DNA from: Legionella santicrucis
GTDB lineage: Bacteria > Pseudomonadota > Gammaproteobacteria > Legionellales > Legionellaceae
Length of the DNA stretch: 60,521 bases
Assembly (NCBI RefSeq): GCF_001468135.1
Contig: NZ_LNYU01000024.1
Span: 85,810 to 146,330 of the forward strand
Direction of reading: 5' to 3'
The notes beneath the pieces were generated by a model that had not been told where the DNA came from, did not search any database, and saw nothing but the letters and a program-made list of their open reading frames with translations. Of this stretch, positions 24,823 to 33,711 are shown piece by piece. The stretch's first letter is position 1, and the number at the start of each line of letters is the position of its first letter. The position numbers and the translations under genes were made by a program.

Positions 24823-25929
24823 TTAGAGCGTTTTTGAAATAGAATTTAAAAATTCAGACAAATCATCACGAATAGCACAGGATAATTGTTTTTGAGAATA
24901 ATGAGGCCCTGAGGCATGGCATTTATTAAAAAATGAAGATTTTTCTTTAGGTCTGTTTTTATCTTTCAAAACATTTTCCAATACAGTTGGCAAAGATTTA
25001 AAAGAACATTCGCATTGAGCACTTTCCTGAAAAGCTTGAAGAATGGGATCTAATTCTTCTCGTAAAGTAAACACTAAATTTTTTGGGAAAAAAATATGGC
25101 TGCTAATCAACTTGTCCAAAATTTCAATTAAATAATCAATTTTAGCATTCAAATCTTCGATACTATCAAATTTATTTTTATAAAGTTCTTTTTTATTGGT
25201 TAAAACCATATAATCGTATTGGCCAGTTAATTCTCTATCGGGAGCAGAATAGGAAAAAGAAGATGTAATTGAGGGCGAGTTATCTTCGTTTAAATAGATT
25301 GATACACTATCTTTTATCCTACCCTGTAATCCTAGATCATAAAGCTTATTTTTTGAGTTCAAGGACACAATATGAGCACCTCCTCCTATAAAGATAGGCA
25401 GAGTATCTTTACTGCAAAAACTATTGATTAGTTTAGAAAACTCACTGTTAGTAACAATAATACGTTCGGGGCTTTTTTGATACGCCTCCATTTTTCGTAT
25501 AATTTTTTGCGTTATCTCTTTGCTTTTATAAGAACTAAAAGGGTTTGATTTTTTATTTTCTGCACCTAATACGGTTACTCCCACAGAGAAAGAAGCATAA
25601 ATCAACTCATAGGTATCTATTGACTTTTCCTTTAAAAAGGATGCTTTTTTCAGTGGATTAACATTCCCTTTAATCGCACTTTTTAATGCGCTTTTTAAGG
25701 CAGCATTTTCTGCTTGATTTAAACTCTCACTAATGATTATGATACGGCGTGGTGAGTTAGCGAGAAGATCCAAATTGGATAAAATAGCGTCCACAGTAGG
25801 ACTAATATTATGAGTTTCCCCAATTAAAATACTTGACACCGAGTCATCATTTATCAACGAACTTAATAACGCCCGAAATGATGAATTGGTATCTTTTATA
25901 TGAGCCCTAGCGTCTGAAGAGGATAACAT
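24823..25929 (-). CDS. Unrecognised protein with a GETH (TIKI/ChaN/EreA-like) motif
   Basis: A 368-residue soluble protein. Near residue 37 it reads SILIGETHNISPTVDAILSN, then RIIIISESLNQAEN, and further on LPIFIGGGAHIVSL. This order (GExH, then an acidic strand end, then GxGH-like) is the pattern of the TIKI/TraB/ChaN/erythromycin-esterase superfamily of putative metal-dependent hydrolases. The rest of the protein is lysine/serine-rich, and the C-terminal third contains several cysteines. It has no signal peptide. The assignment comes from the motif alone. It may be a secreted effector. The ATG at 25929 lacks a clear ribosome-binding site. Confidence 0.65.
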   Translation of the reverse strand: MLSSSDARAHIKDTNSSFRALLSSLINDDSVSSILIGETHNISPTVDAILSNLDLLANSPRRIIIISESLNQAENAALKSALKSAIKGNVNPLKKASFLKEKSIDTYELIYASFSVGVTVLGAENKKSNPFSSYKSKEITQKIIRKMEAYQKSPERIIVTNSEFSKLINSFCSKDTLPIFIGGGAHIVSLNSKNKLYDLGLQGRIKDSVSIYLNEDNSPSITSSFSYSAPDRELTGQYDYMVLTNKKELYKNKFDSIEDLNAKIDYLIEILDKLISSHIFFPKNLVFTLREELDPILQAFQESAQCECSFKSLPTVLENVLKDKNRPKEKSSFFNKCHASGPHYSQKQLSCAIRDDLSEFLNSISKTL

Positions 25930-26027
25930 TTTGTGTTAAAAATTTATTCATAATACTTAAATATACATCATTCACTCTTCCAGGTCGAATAATTTTTGCA
26001 CATATTTGTTGAAAAGTCTTATAGGAT

Positions 26028-26050
26028 GCAGGCTTAGATCTTCGGCCTGC
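26028..26050 (-). terminator. Hairpin downstream of the coiled-coil gene
   Basis: GCAGGC (26028-26033) and GCCTGC (26045-26050) form a perfect 6-bp G/C-rich stem with an 11-base loop, about 66-88 bases after the stop of the minus-strand gene at 26116. There is no T-run, so intrinsic termination is uncertain. Confidence 0.35.
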
Positions 26051-26115
26051 CTCTTAGTCACAAGTTAGAAATTCATGAGAAAAAGTCAGATTTGGATAGG
26101 GAATACTTTGGCCTC

Positions 26116-27987
26116 TTAAAATACCAAAACCACATCTTTTGTGTTTTGCGCTTCTTCTAAATGCTCCTTAACAGGATAGGTTTTTTTAGCAAATAAATCT
26201 GACAAACTATCCATCAGCAAACGCACATTTTGTTTATCAGGCACAATACAATTTTTCTTTTCCAGGTTCATGTCTCGATCTTCAGCTTTAATACGTCTCC
26301 TTATATGATTTTTAATCTTTTCATCAAAAAAAGGATTTTGCTCCATTTGGAATATTTCCTGATCGATTGAGTTTTGATACTCCGCCGCAAGTTTATTGAC
26401 TTGCTTTTTCAAAGTAGATGCCTCATCAATCATTTTTACCTTTTCTGTTTTAAAAAAAGAAAAAAATTGCGATAGAAAATTATAAATTTTGACCAAAATA
26501 GTATCATGTAAATGAATAAACTCCTTTAATGTCTCTCTCTTGCTCTTAAGATCACTAAGAAAATGTAAATTCTCTTTTATATGAACCACTAATTTACTAC
26601 TTGCCTGTACAGCTTCTTTTAGCGCGTCATTTGCTTTTTGTAAAACAACGAGTTGTTCCGAACTTTCATGAGTAAGGAGCTGCTTAATCTTTTCATCTTG
26701 ATTAAAAAACCGATTATTTATCGCAATAATTTGATTTTCTTTTTTCTCTAATTGCTTTTGCAAATCAGACATACACATTTGTGCCAGTTCTTTTAATTTG
26801 GTTTTACAATCGCTATCTAAAGTAGCGGGTAACGTAGATGAAAATACATCTTGAATCATTTGCGGTGTAGCTGTTCGATAAGCAATAGTAAGCGGCGAAA
26901 CTACCCAAGAAAGCCCATTAACGACTCCAGAAGACAAATCAGGGGACGCAATCGCTATCTCTAATTGCTCTTTCTTTTCAAGTAATTGTAATTTTGCGAC
27001 TCCTTCAGTATTCTCTAAAAGAGTTTCATATAATTGCGGATAACTCGATATAAAATCGAGAAAATATTTTCTTCCAGTAATTTTTCGATCATTATCTTGT
27101 GCTGCTGAAATTAACTTGTTGATATTTTCTATCTTTGCTTCAATTTCAGCCTTTTTATTTCTCAGTTCAATTAAATTTTCAATACCTGAAGAAACCCTAT
27201 CTATATCCTCTTCAAATGCAACAAGACTTGTCAAAATATCCTTTTTTTTCGGCTTTGTTTCTATGGGATAAAGAATAGCTGATTGTGGACGTTCACGAAG
27301 TAAAGGCGTTTGGCTCAATACTTTAAAATAACGCTTATTTAAAAGTAATTTAATCGATTTTAATGGATCATCTTCAGCTTTATCTGATCCTATTTCTATT
27401 TGCTCTATTTGTTTTAATTGATGCTCCTTTTCTTCGACTTTTTCTAAAAAATAGGCAATCTTGAGCTTCATTTGTTCAATGTTAATAATAAGAGACGCCA
27501 CCATTTGCATCGACCAATCAAGTTCATTCAGTGACAGTCTTATAATATGAAACAACATATAAGAAGAAAAAATAAAAGCCTTATACTGTTTTTTATCCGT
27601 AAAAGGTACGTTTTCTATGGTGATTAATTTTTCAATTGTTTCAATTAATATGGTAATATTTTGCGCAGTATCTTTTTTCCAATTATCATACAATTGAGTC
27701 AATGTAGTACTTAAGCGAATAAGTAATTCTTTTTCTTGAGCAGCGGTCTCTGGTAATTGTGCGATTGCTTCATCTATAAATAATTTGGTAAAGACCGCCG
27801 TGGCCCAAGAACGAGAATTATCCTGATCAAAATCTTTAAATTTAGATTCAGCTTCAGTTTTGATTACTTCTAGCTTATCTACAGAATTCACATACTCACT
27901 GATAAGTAGCGCTATCTCCAGAATCTGGAGCTCATCATCCGATTTAATACCGCGCCATTGCTGAAAACGTTCCCTTTTACTTAGCAT
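26116..27987 (-). CDS. Large coiled-coil protein, effector-like
   Basis: A 623-residue protein dominated by long charged helices with heptad character (for example LRNKKAEIEAKIENINKLI, MSDLQKQLEKKENQIIAI, ANDALKEAVQASSKLVV). A short hydrophobic stretch (IYNFLSQFFSFF) occurs around residue 515, flanked by lysines. No enzymatic motif is seen. The C-terminus (VKEHLEEAQNTKDVVLVF) has an acidic pair followed by hydrophobic end residues, compatible with an E-block-type Dot/Icm signal. It lies next to the biosynthetic cluster on the same strand but is separated by 83 bases and is probably an independent gene. Confidence 0.7.
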   Translation of the reverse strand: MLSKRERFQQWRGIKSDDELQILEIALLISEYVNSVDKLEVIKTEAESKFKDFDQDNSRSWATAVFTKLFIDEAIAQLPETAAQEKELLIRLSTTLTQLYDNWKKDTAQNITILIETIEKLITIENVPFTDKKQYKAFIFSSYMLFHIIRLSLNELDWSMQMVASLIINIEQMKLKIAYFLEKVEEKEHQLKQIEQIEIGSDKAEDDPLKSIKLLLNKRYFKVLSQTPLLRERPQSAILYPIETKPKKKDILTSLVAFEEDIDRVSSGIENLIELRNKKAEIEAKIENINKLISAAQDNDRKITGRKYFLDFISSYPQLYETLLENTEGVAKLQLLEKKEQLEIAIASPDLSSGVVNGLSWVVSPLTIAYRTATPQMIQDVFSSTLPATLDSDCKTKLKELAQMCMSDLQKQLEKKENQIIAINNRFFNQDEKIKQLLTHESSEQLVVLQKANDALKEAVQASSKLVVHIKENLHFLSDLKSKRETLKEFIHLHDTILVKIYNFLSQFFSFFKTEKVKMIDEASTLKKQVNKLAAEYQNSIDQEIFQMEQNPFFDEKIKNHIRRRIKAEDRDMNLEKKNCIVPDKQNVRLLMDSLSDLFAKKTYPVKEHLEEAQNTKDVVLVF

Positions 27988-28070
27988 ATTAACTCAACTC
28001 AGTTGATTGGATATATCCCTTACAGAGAAAAATTATGTCATTAAGATGAATTTTATACAATATCAATGAA

Positions 28071-28784
28071 TCAATTATCAATATCACTTGCTTTACGGTT
28101 CACACTTTCAACGCGAGTATTTTCTTCAATAAGTTGATTTATTAATACATTTCCATATCCTATCCAGGAATTTTTTTTGATGGTTGTTCCAGGTCCAACG
28201 ACAGTAGACACACCAATAAAAGCATTATCCTCAATGACTACAGGAGATAAAAGAAGTAAACCACCAATATCAGAATGACAACTGATTGACACCTGACTTG
28301 CCAAAGTGACATTTTTCCCAATACTAATCAATGGACAATCGACAAAATCGATATCAAACGAATTCATAATTTGAAAAGAAACTTTTGCCCCCAGGGCTCG
28401 CCAATAAAAAAACTTAATGCAATGAAATGACTGGAATAAAGGATTGAGACCCCAAATTTTAGCAGAGCGAGACAGGGCAAAATGGCAAAACCAGGCAAGC
28501 ATCATTTTACTAAGCTCACGCTTATATCGTCCTGGTTTTAGAGTAGGTAAACATAACCTAATCGCTGTGATAATAATAATAAATGAAGCAAAAAAAACAA
28601 ATGGCGCGAAAGGTAATACCAACCATGTATGTGCGTAACCGTGATAAATAAATAACCCAGTTAAACTAAATGCAGCAACACCAGGCATCAAACTCAATAA
28701 AATAGAGATTACATCGCTCACTATTAAAAGAGATAGCGTTAATTCTGTTTTGCGAGGAGCTTTTTTAGTTTTTTTCTCAACCAT
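28071..28784 (-). CDS. Membrane-linked hexapeptide-repeat (LbH) acyltransferase-like protein
   Basis: A 237-residue protein. The N-terminal half has two or three membrane helices (LLIVSDVISILLSLMPGVAA, FVFFASFIIIITAIRL); the C-terminal half has hexapeptide repeats that form a left-handed beta-helix (LISIGKNVTLASQVSIS, VIEDNAFIGVSTVVGPGTTI, SWIGYGNVLIN). Such domains transfer acyl groups or serve as scaffolds. It resembles the C-terminal Pls/PosA-type modules attached to some nonribosomal and lipid biosynthetic enzymes. It is the last gene of the left arm of the cluster, 69 bases after the GH3 gene, so it may transfer the finished acyl product; this is inference. Confidence 0.7.
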   Translation of the reverse strand: MVEKKTKKAPRKTELTLSLLIVSDVISILLSLMPGVAAFSLTGLFIYHGYAHTWLVLPFAPFVFFASFIIIITAIRLCLPTLKPGRYKRELSKMMLAWFCHFALSRSAKIWGLNPLFQSFHCIKFFYWRALGAKVSFQIMNSFDIDFVDCPLISIGKNVTLASQVSISCHSDIGGLLLLSPVVIEDNAFIGVSTVVGPGTTIKKNSWIGYGNVLINQLIEENTRVESVNRKASDIDN

Positions 28785-28853
28785 AAATATCTACCTTTAA
28801 ATAGGATTGGTGAAACTTCTTTTTATCTCATATTAAATCGATTACTTCTCAAA

Positions 28854-30380
28854 TCATACCTCTCGGATAACTTGTTGCGAAATTAATCTAGGTTTTGTTT
28901 GTGCATGGTTATCTGCTAATAATTGCTTGAGTGGCAACTTCAACCAAACCATAGGAACAACTTCTTTTACAACAACACTATGTGCATAAGGCTCATTAAC
29001 CTGCATTAGTCCTTCATGCAATTTAATTAATAGGGAATCGGGTATTTCAACCGTATCATCAGTTACTAAAACGATCCTATTTCCTAAAAGATTACGCGCA
29101 AAATACCAATGAGGAGCCATTTCAAAAGAGACATCGTCGAGTACTTTCAGTAATTCCTGTCCTGTAATGGAACAACTTTCCAATTTAAGCATCTGCGTTT
29201 TATAGCAAAATTCAAGTCTAGGCGCTCTATTTAAGAAACCTGTGCATTTCAATACATCCTTTAATTGATAACGAACAAATCCCATCGCCGTGGTTAAAAA
29301 AACCTCGTAACTCTTTCCTTGTTCTAACTCCCAAGATTGCAAGAGATTGTTCTGATTTATCTCTTTACCTTCCTCAATGAACTCAGCAATATGTGCACCA
29401 GGATGTAAGATTCCGCCAAGTTGATTATCTATAGGAACAGTAAGCCATCCTTCAGTAGCTGAAAAAGTTCCATCAACCAAGCAGACCCCAGCTCCTAAGC
29501 GTTGTTGTAATTGCTGTGCAGGATACTCACAAAGTCCAGAAGCCCAACATCCCGCAAAATTCATTGCAGGCCAAAATTCTTTAAAAGTACTTGGAGAACC
29601 TTGTGCGAGCTGACGCAAATACTGCCTTCGCTTATTATTAATACGAATAGGTGACAAAAAATCAGGAACTGCTTTTTCACCCAATAAATAAGGTAAAAAT
29701 TGCTGAAAATTATTAACACAACGCTCAAAAAGAGCATCGATCACCATAGGTGTAACCGCAAAAAATGCACTAAGATCATAGGCTAATGCATACAGCGCCG
29801 ACCATTGCTCATAAACCCCAGCATTATCAAATACTTCATCAGGCATTGCATAAAAACGTTTAATAAAGGAAGGTAAATGGCGATAATTAAAATTACTAAT
29901 CCAACCTGAAGGAATACCCGCTGCAGAGTTCTTATGAGCATCTACAGCAACAAGATAGAGAATTTTTTCTTTAAAAAAACCAGGAAATCGTTGCGTTAAT
30001 GAATAAATATAAGGGGCCATTGTGCGCTGAAATTGTTTCTGAAAAGAAGCCGTGATTGGAAAAAACTTTCTTACTCCAGAAGTACCTGAAGTTTCTGACC
30101 AAAATATTAATCTTTCCCCATTAAAAGGCTGAATAAGGCTTTGTTGTGCTGCTAACAGCTCTTTTTGATAATCTTCATAAACCGTAATCGGAAAATCATC
30201 TAAATGAACATTCTGCTTGTGATGTAATAAAGGTTGCCAATAGGCTGATTGTTGCAATAAAGGCACCGTTTCTTGAGTCCATAATCGTTTCCGAGCATGT
30301 TCAGGCTGCATGGTATCCTCAATAAAAGCTTGATACTTTTTTTGGGTCATTGCCGCAATTAACATTCTTTTCCAGTTCAT
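28854..30380 (-). CDS. GH3 family acyl-adenylating amide synthetase
   Basis: A 508-residue ANL-superfamily enzyme of the GH3 type, known from plant hormone-amino acid conjugation and found in scattered bacterial lipid clusters. It shows the ATP-binding SETSGTSGVRKFFPIT near the N-terminus, TFSATEGWL (the usual YGATEG-type motif) and VRYQLKDVLKCTGF (usual YRLGDVV). It should activate a carboxylic acid as acyl-AMP and pass it to an amine or thiol. The ATG at 30380 has a GGAG site; a TTG two codons earlier is possible. It is the third gene of the left arm, 20 bases after the acyl-CoA dehydrogenase gene. Confidence 0.85.
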   Translation of the reverse strand: MNWKRMLIAAMTQKKYQAFIEDTMQPEHARKRLWTQETVPLLQQSAYWQPLLHHKQNVHLDDFPITVYEDYQKELLAAQQSLIQPFNGERLIFWSETSGTSGVRKFFPITASFQKQFQRTMAPYIYSLTQRFPGFFKEKILYLVAVDAHKNSAAGIPSGWISNFNYRHLPSFIKRFYAMPDEVFDNAGVYEQWSALYALAYDLSAFFAVTPMVIDALFERCVNNFQQFLPYLLGEKAVPDFLSPIRINNKRRQYLRQLAQGSPSTFKEFWPAMNFAGCWASGLCEYPAQQLQQRLGAGVCLVDGTFSATEGWLTVPIDNQLGGILHPGAHIAEFIEEGKEINQNNLLQSWELEQGKSYEVFLTTAMGFVRYQLKDVLKCTGFLNRAPRLEFCYKTQMLKLESCSITGQELLKVLDDVSFEMAPHWYFARNLLGNRIVLVTDDTVEIPDSLLIKLHEGLMQVNEPYAHSVVVKEVVPMVWLKLPLKQLLADNHAQTKPRLISQQVIREV

Positions 30381-30406
30381 ACTCAAGACTCCACCAATTT
30401 ATCTAT

Positions 30407-32098
30407 TTAATCGGGTATTTGTGCAGGAAGCACTGAGAATAATTTATTCTGTTGATAAAAAACACATAATTTTTTTGCCATAGATTCTTGCAATCTCGGG
30501 TCTATTTTTGAATTTGCATGGAGTTTATTAAGAATTAACTGAATAGCCAATTGAATCCAATCAAAATCGAGGGATTCTTTACAAAGTAATTCCTGATTAA
30601 AATACCAAAAGTGCAAACAACAGCTGGCAGCAAAAACCCAACAATATTGTTCTGCCAAACGAAAAGCAGTCAAACTACGTGGCTCTAATTCTTTTTGTTC
30701 TTGCAAATGCATTATCTGTTGATCAAGTCTATCAATTTCATGACGAATAGCAATGATAAGCGGGGTAAGTTGTTCTGATTTCAAGATACTTAACCCAGCA
30801 AAAATATTATCTTCCTCATGCATAAAAAGACCCAAATCAATGATGTTAAATGCAGGACATCCTTTTTTAAGATCAAAAATTTGCTCCAGTAGCATGAGTT
30901 GATTTTCTAGACAATTTCCTCTCATTCGTGCCTGGGGTAATAAACTGGATGCAATTAAAGATAAATTAACTTGACTACTCCCATCAAATAATCCAACTAC
31001 TTTAATATCACGCCTTATTTTCTGAAACATAGCCCATTCAGTGGTGCGTAAATAGGCACGAGCACCCAAAACTAATCCACATTCTTCAACAATGTCTTCG
31101 GTCATTTTAGGAATGAGGAACTTTATAATTGCAGACCAGAAAGATAATTTTTGAGGCGCTACTGAGCCTGCGCGTGCAATGACTAGCCCCATACAATCAG
31201 CAATAAGTAATTGAGTAAATTGCTCCCCTAATCGTTGTTTCACTACAGGAATTTCATAAGCAATTTTACTGTATAAAGATCTTTGCAAACTAAAAGAAAG
31301 AGCGAGGCGTAACGCTGTGTCTGCAGTCCCCACAGAAAAAGAAGCACATAATGCCCTTGAAACTTGTAATATTTTATAGGCGATTTCTAAACCCTGTTTT
31401 TCTTTGCCTACCAGCGCATCTTGGGGTAAAAACACTTTATCCAAAGAAAAACCACTAATGTCTAACCCTCTGACTCCCAAAGTAGTTAACTTGGGTGTGG
31501 GAGTAAATCCAGACCCCACAACAGATTTATCTAAAAGAAATACTGAAAAACCTAATGGGCCACCTTTATCATGAGTACGGCAAAGAATACTGACAGCATG
31601 GCCTAATGTGGCAAAATTAACACACCATTTTTTTCCAGATAATTGCCAACCATCATGAGAAGCTTTAGCCGCTACCTCATTAGCCATAACATCTGAACCA
31701 TGCTCCTCCTCAGTCAAAGCAAAGGCCACAATGTCACCACGTCGAAAAAGCGCAACTATTTTTTGCTGTTGTTTTATAGTTCCAGCCAACCAAAGAGGCA
31801 AAGCGCCTAAAAAAGGCAAACCTACTGCAATTGCGGTAGTTAAATCCCGCCTACTAATTGACTTAATCAAAACATAAATAGAATCAAGCGAATCCAGCTT
31901 TCCTCCCAGTTCAGCAGGAATTAAATACTCCATAAAATTCCATTGCTGAATGAATCTGATTTGCGGCCAAGCAAGTAGCTCTTGCTCATCATAAGCTAAG
32001 CTTTGTTTAAAATTAACGGGGGTATTTTGAGTTTCAGGATCACCTAAATAAGCTTCAAAAGAGTGAATTAATTGCATCAGCTTAGTATATGAAGGCAT
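30407..32098 (-). CDS. Acyl-CoA dehydrogenase family flavoprotein
   Basis: A 563-residue FAD enzyme expected to introduce a double bond into an acyl-thioester. AFALTEEEHGSDV and WQLSGKKWCVNFATLGHAV are the conserved FAD/substrate motifs, and FDGSSQVNLSLI matches the C-terminal YxGxSxxN-type motif. An added C-terminal part of about 150 residues (LKSEQLTPLIIAIRHEIDR onward) makes it longer than the common 380-residue type. It lies between the carboxyltransferase and GH3 genes in the left arm, so its substrate is probably an acyl chain carried on the cluster ACP or CoA. The ATG has an AAGGAG site. Confidence 0.87.
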   Translation of the reverse strand: MPSYTKLMQLIHSFEAYLGDPETQNTPVNFKQSLAYDEQELLAWPQIRFIQQWNFMEYLIPAELGGKLDSLDSIYVLIKSISRRDLTTAIAVGLPFLGALPLWLAGTIKQQQKIVALFRRGDIVAFALTEEEHGSDVMANEVAAKASHDGWQLSGKKWCVNFATLGHAVSILCRTHDKGGPLGFSVFLLDKSVVGSGFTPTPKLTTLGVRGLDISGFSLDKVFLPQDALVGKEKQGLEIAYKILQVSRALCASFSVGTADTALRLALSFSLQRSLYSKIAYEIPVVKQRLGEQFTQLLIADCMGLVIARAGSVAPQKLSFWSAIIKFLIPKMTEDIVEECGLVLGARAYLRTTEWAMFQKIRRDIKVVGLFDGSSQVNLSLIASSLLPQARMRGNCLENQLMLLEQIFDLKKGCPAFNIIDLGLFMHEEDNIFAGLSILKSEQLTPLIIAIRHEIDRLDQQIMHLQEQKELEPRSLTAFRLAEQYCWVFAASCCLHFWYFNQELLCKESLDFDWIQLAIQLILNKLHANSKIDPRLQESMAKKLCVFYQQNKLFSVLPAQIPD

Positions 32099-32167
32099 TA
32101 TACTCCTTAAATAACAAGGTAAGTCGACAAATTGTCAGCACAAGAGTGTTCCAAACAACGCCCTAAA

Positions 32168-33580
32168 CTACACAATAGAATGTCTTGCGTCGTTCAAATT
32201 ATCCATCTTAAGGTATAAGTATTCTAAATGTTGTGCCAAACGTCCACGCACTTGATTGGGAGTAATAATTTCATCGATTAAACCGGAAGCAAAAGCATCT
32301 ATTAAGGAGGGATTAAGAGCTAAAGTTTCTGACGTGTGCTCCTCAGTCGCTACTTGACCATCTACATGCTGAACTTTTTTAGTCGTTTCTTTACCCATAA
32401 CTCCCAAGTTTGCAGTTTCCAGAGCTAAAACTAAATCTCCATTTTGGGAAACGGTTTGCATCATTAAAAATGCGGCGGCTCCATAACACTTACGCACAAC
32501 AACACTCATCCTTGGTACTCGAGTTTGCATTGCAGTACATAAGCGAGCCCCATGCTGCAGTAACCCTTTTTGTTCCTCACGTTTTCCAGGCATAAATCCT
32601 GGAACATCAATTAACGTGAGAATCGGTATACGATAAGCATCACAGATACGAATGAATTTAGAGGCTTTTTGTGCCGCCTCAGAATCAATTGCACCACTAA
32701 AACGAATACTTTGATTCGCAACAATACCCACTGCATATCCGTGAATATGGACAAAAGCACAAATCATTGCTTGACCATAGGCACTTTTATATTGCCAAAC
32801 ATCAGAGTTATCGACAATGGCTTGGATTAATTCAAGCATATTAAAGGGAACTCTAGGATCGGCAGGAATAGTAGGCATCGAATGCAATGGTTCAAGAACA
32901 GCATGTATGGGTGGATGCATACAATTATGTGAAGGAAAAAAATGAAGCATCGTTTTCACATGATTTATTTGTGCTACTAAGCTGTCATCCACAAAATCAG
33001 CCAAACCAGTTGTACTCGCATGCATGGCCGTACCACCTAGATCACCCATACTTACTTTTTCCCCAATTGCTTGCTGTACGACCATAGGGCTAGTTACCAT
33101 TAAATAACTGCGATGTTTGTTAAAAAAAAGCAAATCCATTAATACTGCAGAATAAGCAGGTGCACCAAGTGTTGGCGCAACAAGAATAGCAAATTGCGGA
33201 ATAAGTCCTGATAAATTGATATTACGTGCAATAACTTGGGTATAACCATCACCACTTAATAAATTTTCTTCTAAAGAAATACCTGGAGAAGCAAGAAATG
33301 CAATAATAGGGATACGTAAATCTTTAGCTCTATCCATTAATCGGATAATTTTTCGAGCACCTTGACTGGTAATATAACCGCGATTCACTGAATTATTATG
33401 AGCGTATACGGCGACAGGCCTTTGATTTACTTTAGCTAAACCTGTAATTACTTCAGCACCATATCGTACATGAAATTGATTATCGGGCGCATATTCCGCA
33501 ATCAATGGAATAAAACTATGCTCGTCAATTAGACTTTCTATCCATTTCATCGCAGTTCTATCTGCGGACAATGAAGACAT
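32168..33580 (-). CDS. Acyl-CoA carboxylase carboxyltransferase (beta) subunit
   Basis: Biotin-dependent carboxyltransferase of the propionyl/acetyl-CoA carboxylase type, 470 residues with two crotonase-like halves. Conserved elements include SQGARKIIRLMDRA in the N-terminal half and LIDVPGFMPGKREEQKGLLQHGA and RKCYGAAAFLMM in the C-terminal half. No biotin carboxylase or biotin carrier gene is nearby, so it must either borrow them from elsewhere or act as a decarboxylase making or using a malonyl-type unit. It is the first gene of the left arm and has a good promoter at 33611-33639. Confidence 0.88.
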   Translation of the reverse strand: MSSLSADRTAMKWIESLIDEHSFIPLIAEYAPDNQFHVRYGAEVITGLAKVNQRPVAVYAHNNSVNRGYITSQGARKIIRLMDRAKDLRIPIIAFLASPGISLEENLLSGDGYTQVIARNINLSGLIPQFAILVAPTLGAPAYSAVLMDLLFFNKHRSYLMVTSPMVVQQAIGEKVSMGDLGGTAMHASTTGLADFVDDSLVAQINHVKTMLHFFPSHNCMHPPIHAVLEPLHSMPTIPADPRVPFNMLELIQAIVDNSDVWQYKSAYGQAMICAFVHIHGYAVGIVANQSIRFSGAIDSEAAQKASKFIRICDAYRIPILTLIDVPGFMPGKREEQKGLLQHGARLCTAMQTRVPRMSVVVRKCYGAAAFLMMQTVSQNGDLVLALETANLGVMGKETTKKVQHVDGQVATEEHTSETLALNPSLIDAFASGLIDEIITPNQVRGRLAQHLEYLYLKMDNLNDARHSIV

Positions 33581-33610
33581 ATTTATTCATTTTCAAATAA
33601 AATTATATAA

Positions 33611-33639
33611 AATATACACCTCGTAATTATCTAGGTCAA
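33611..33639 (-). promoter_or_regulatory. Strong promoter of the left arm of the cluster
   Basis: On the minus strand TTGACC (complement of 33634-33639) and TATATT (complement of 33611-33616) are separated by exactly 17 bases, 31 bases upstream of the carboxyltransferase ATG. Both boxes match the sigma-70 consensus at five of six positions. Confidence 0.6.
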
Positions 33640-33655
33640 TTTTAAAAAAAAAGGC

Positions 33656-33700
33656 TATAATGGAACACACATGAGTCAGTCGTTTTAAAAAAGATATAAT
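33656..33700 (+). promoter_or_regulatory. -10 boxes for the right arm of the cluster
   Basis: Two perfect TATAAT hexamers occur at 33656-33661 and 33695-33700. The expected -35 positions (AGGTCA, GAGTCA) are poor, so an activator may be needed. The first would overlap the left-arm promoter, allowing coordinated or competing transcription from one control region. Confidence 0.4.
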
Positions 33701-33711
33701 AAGGGTAAATT

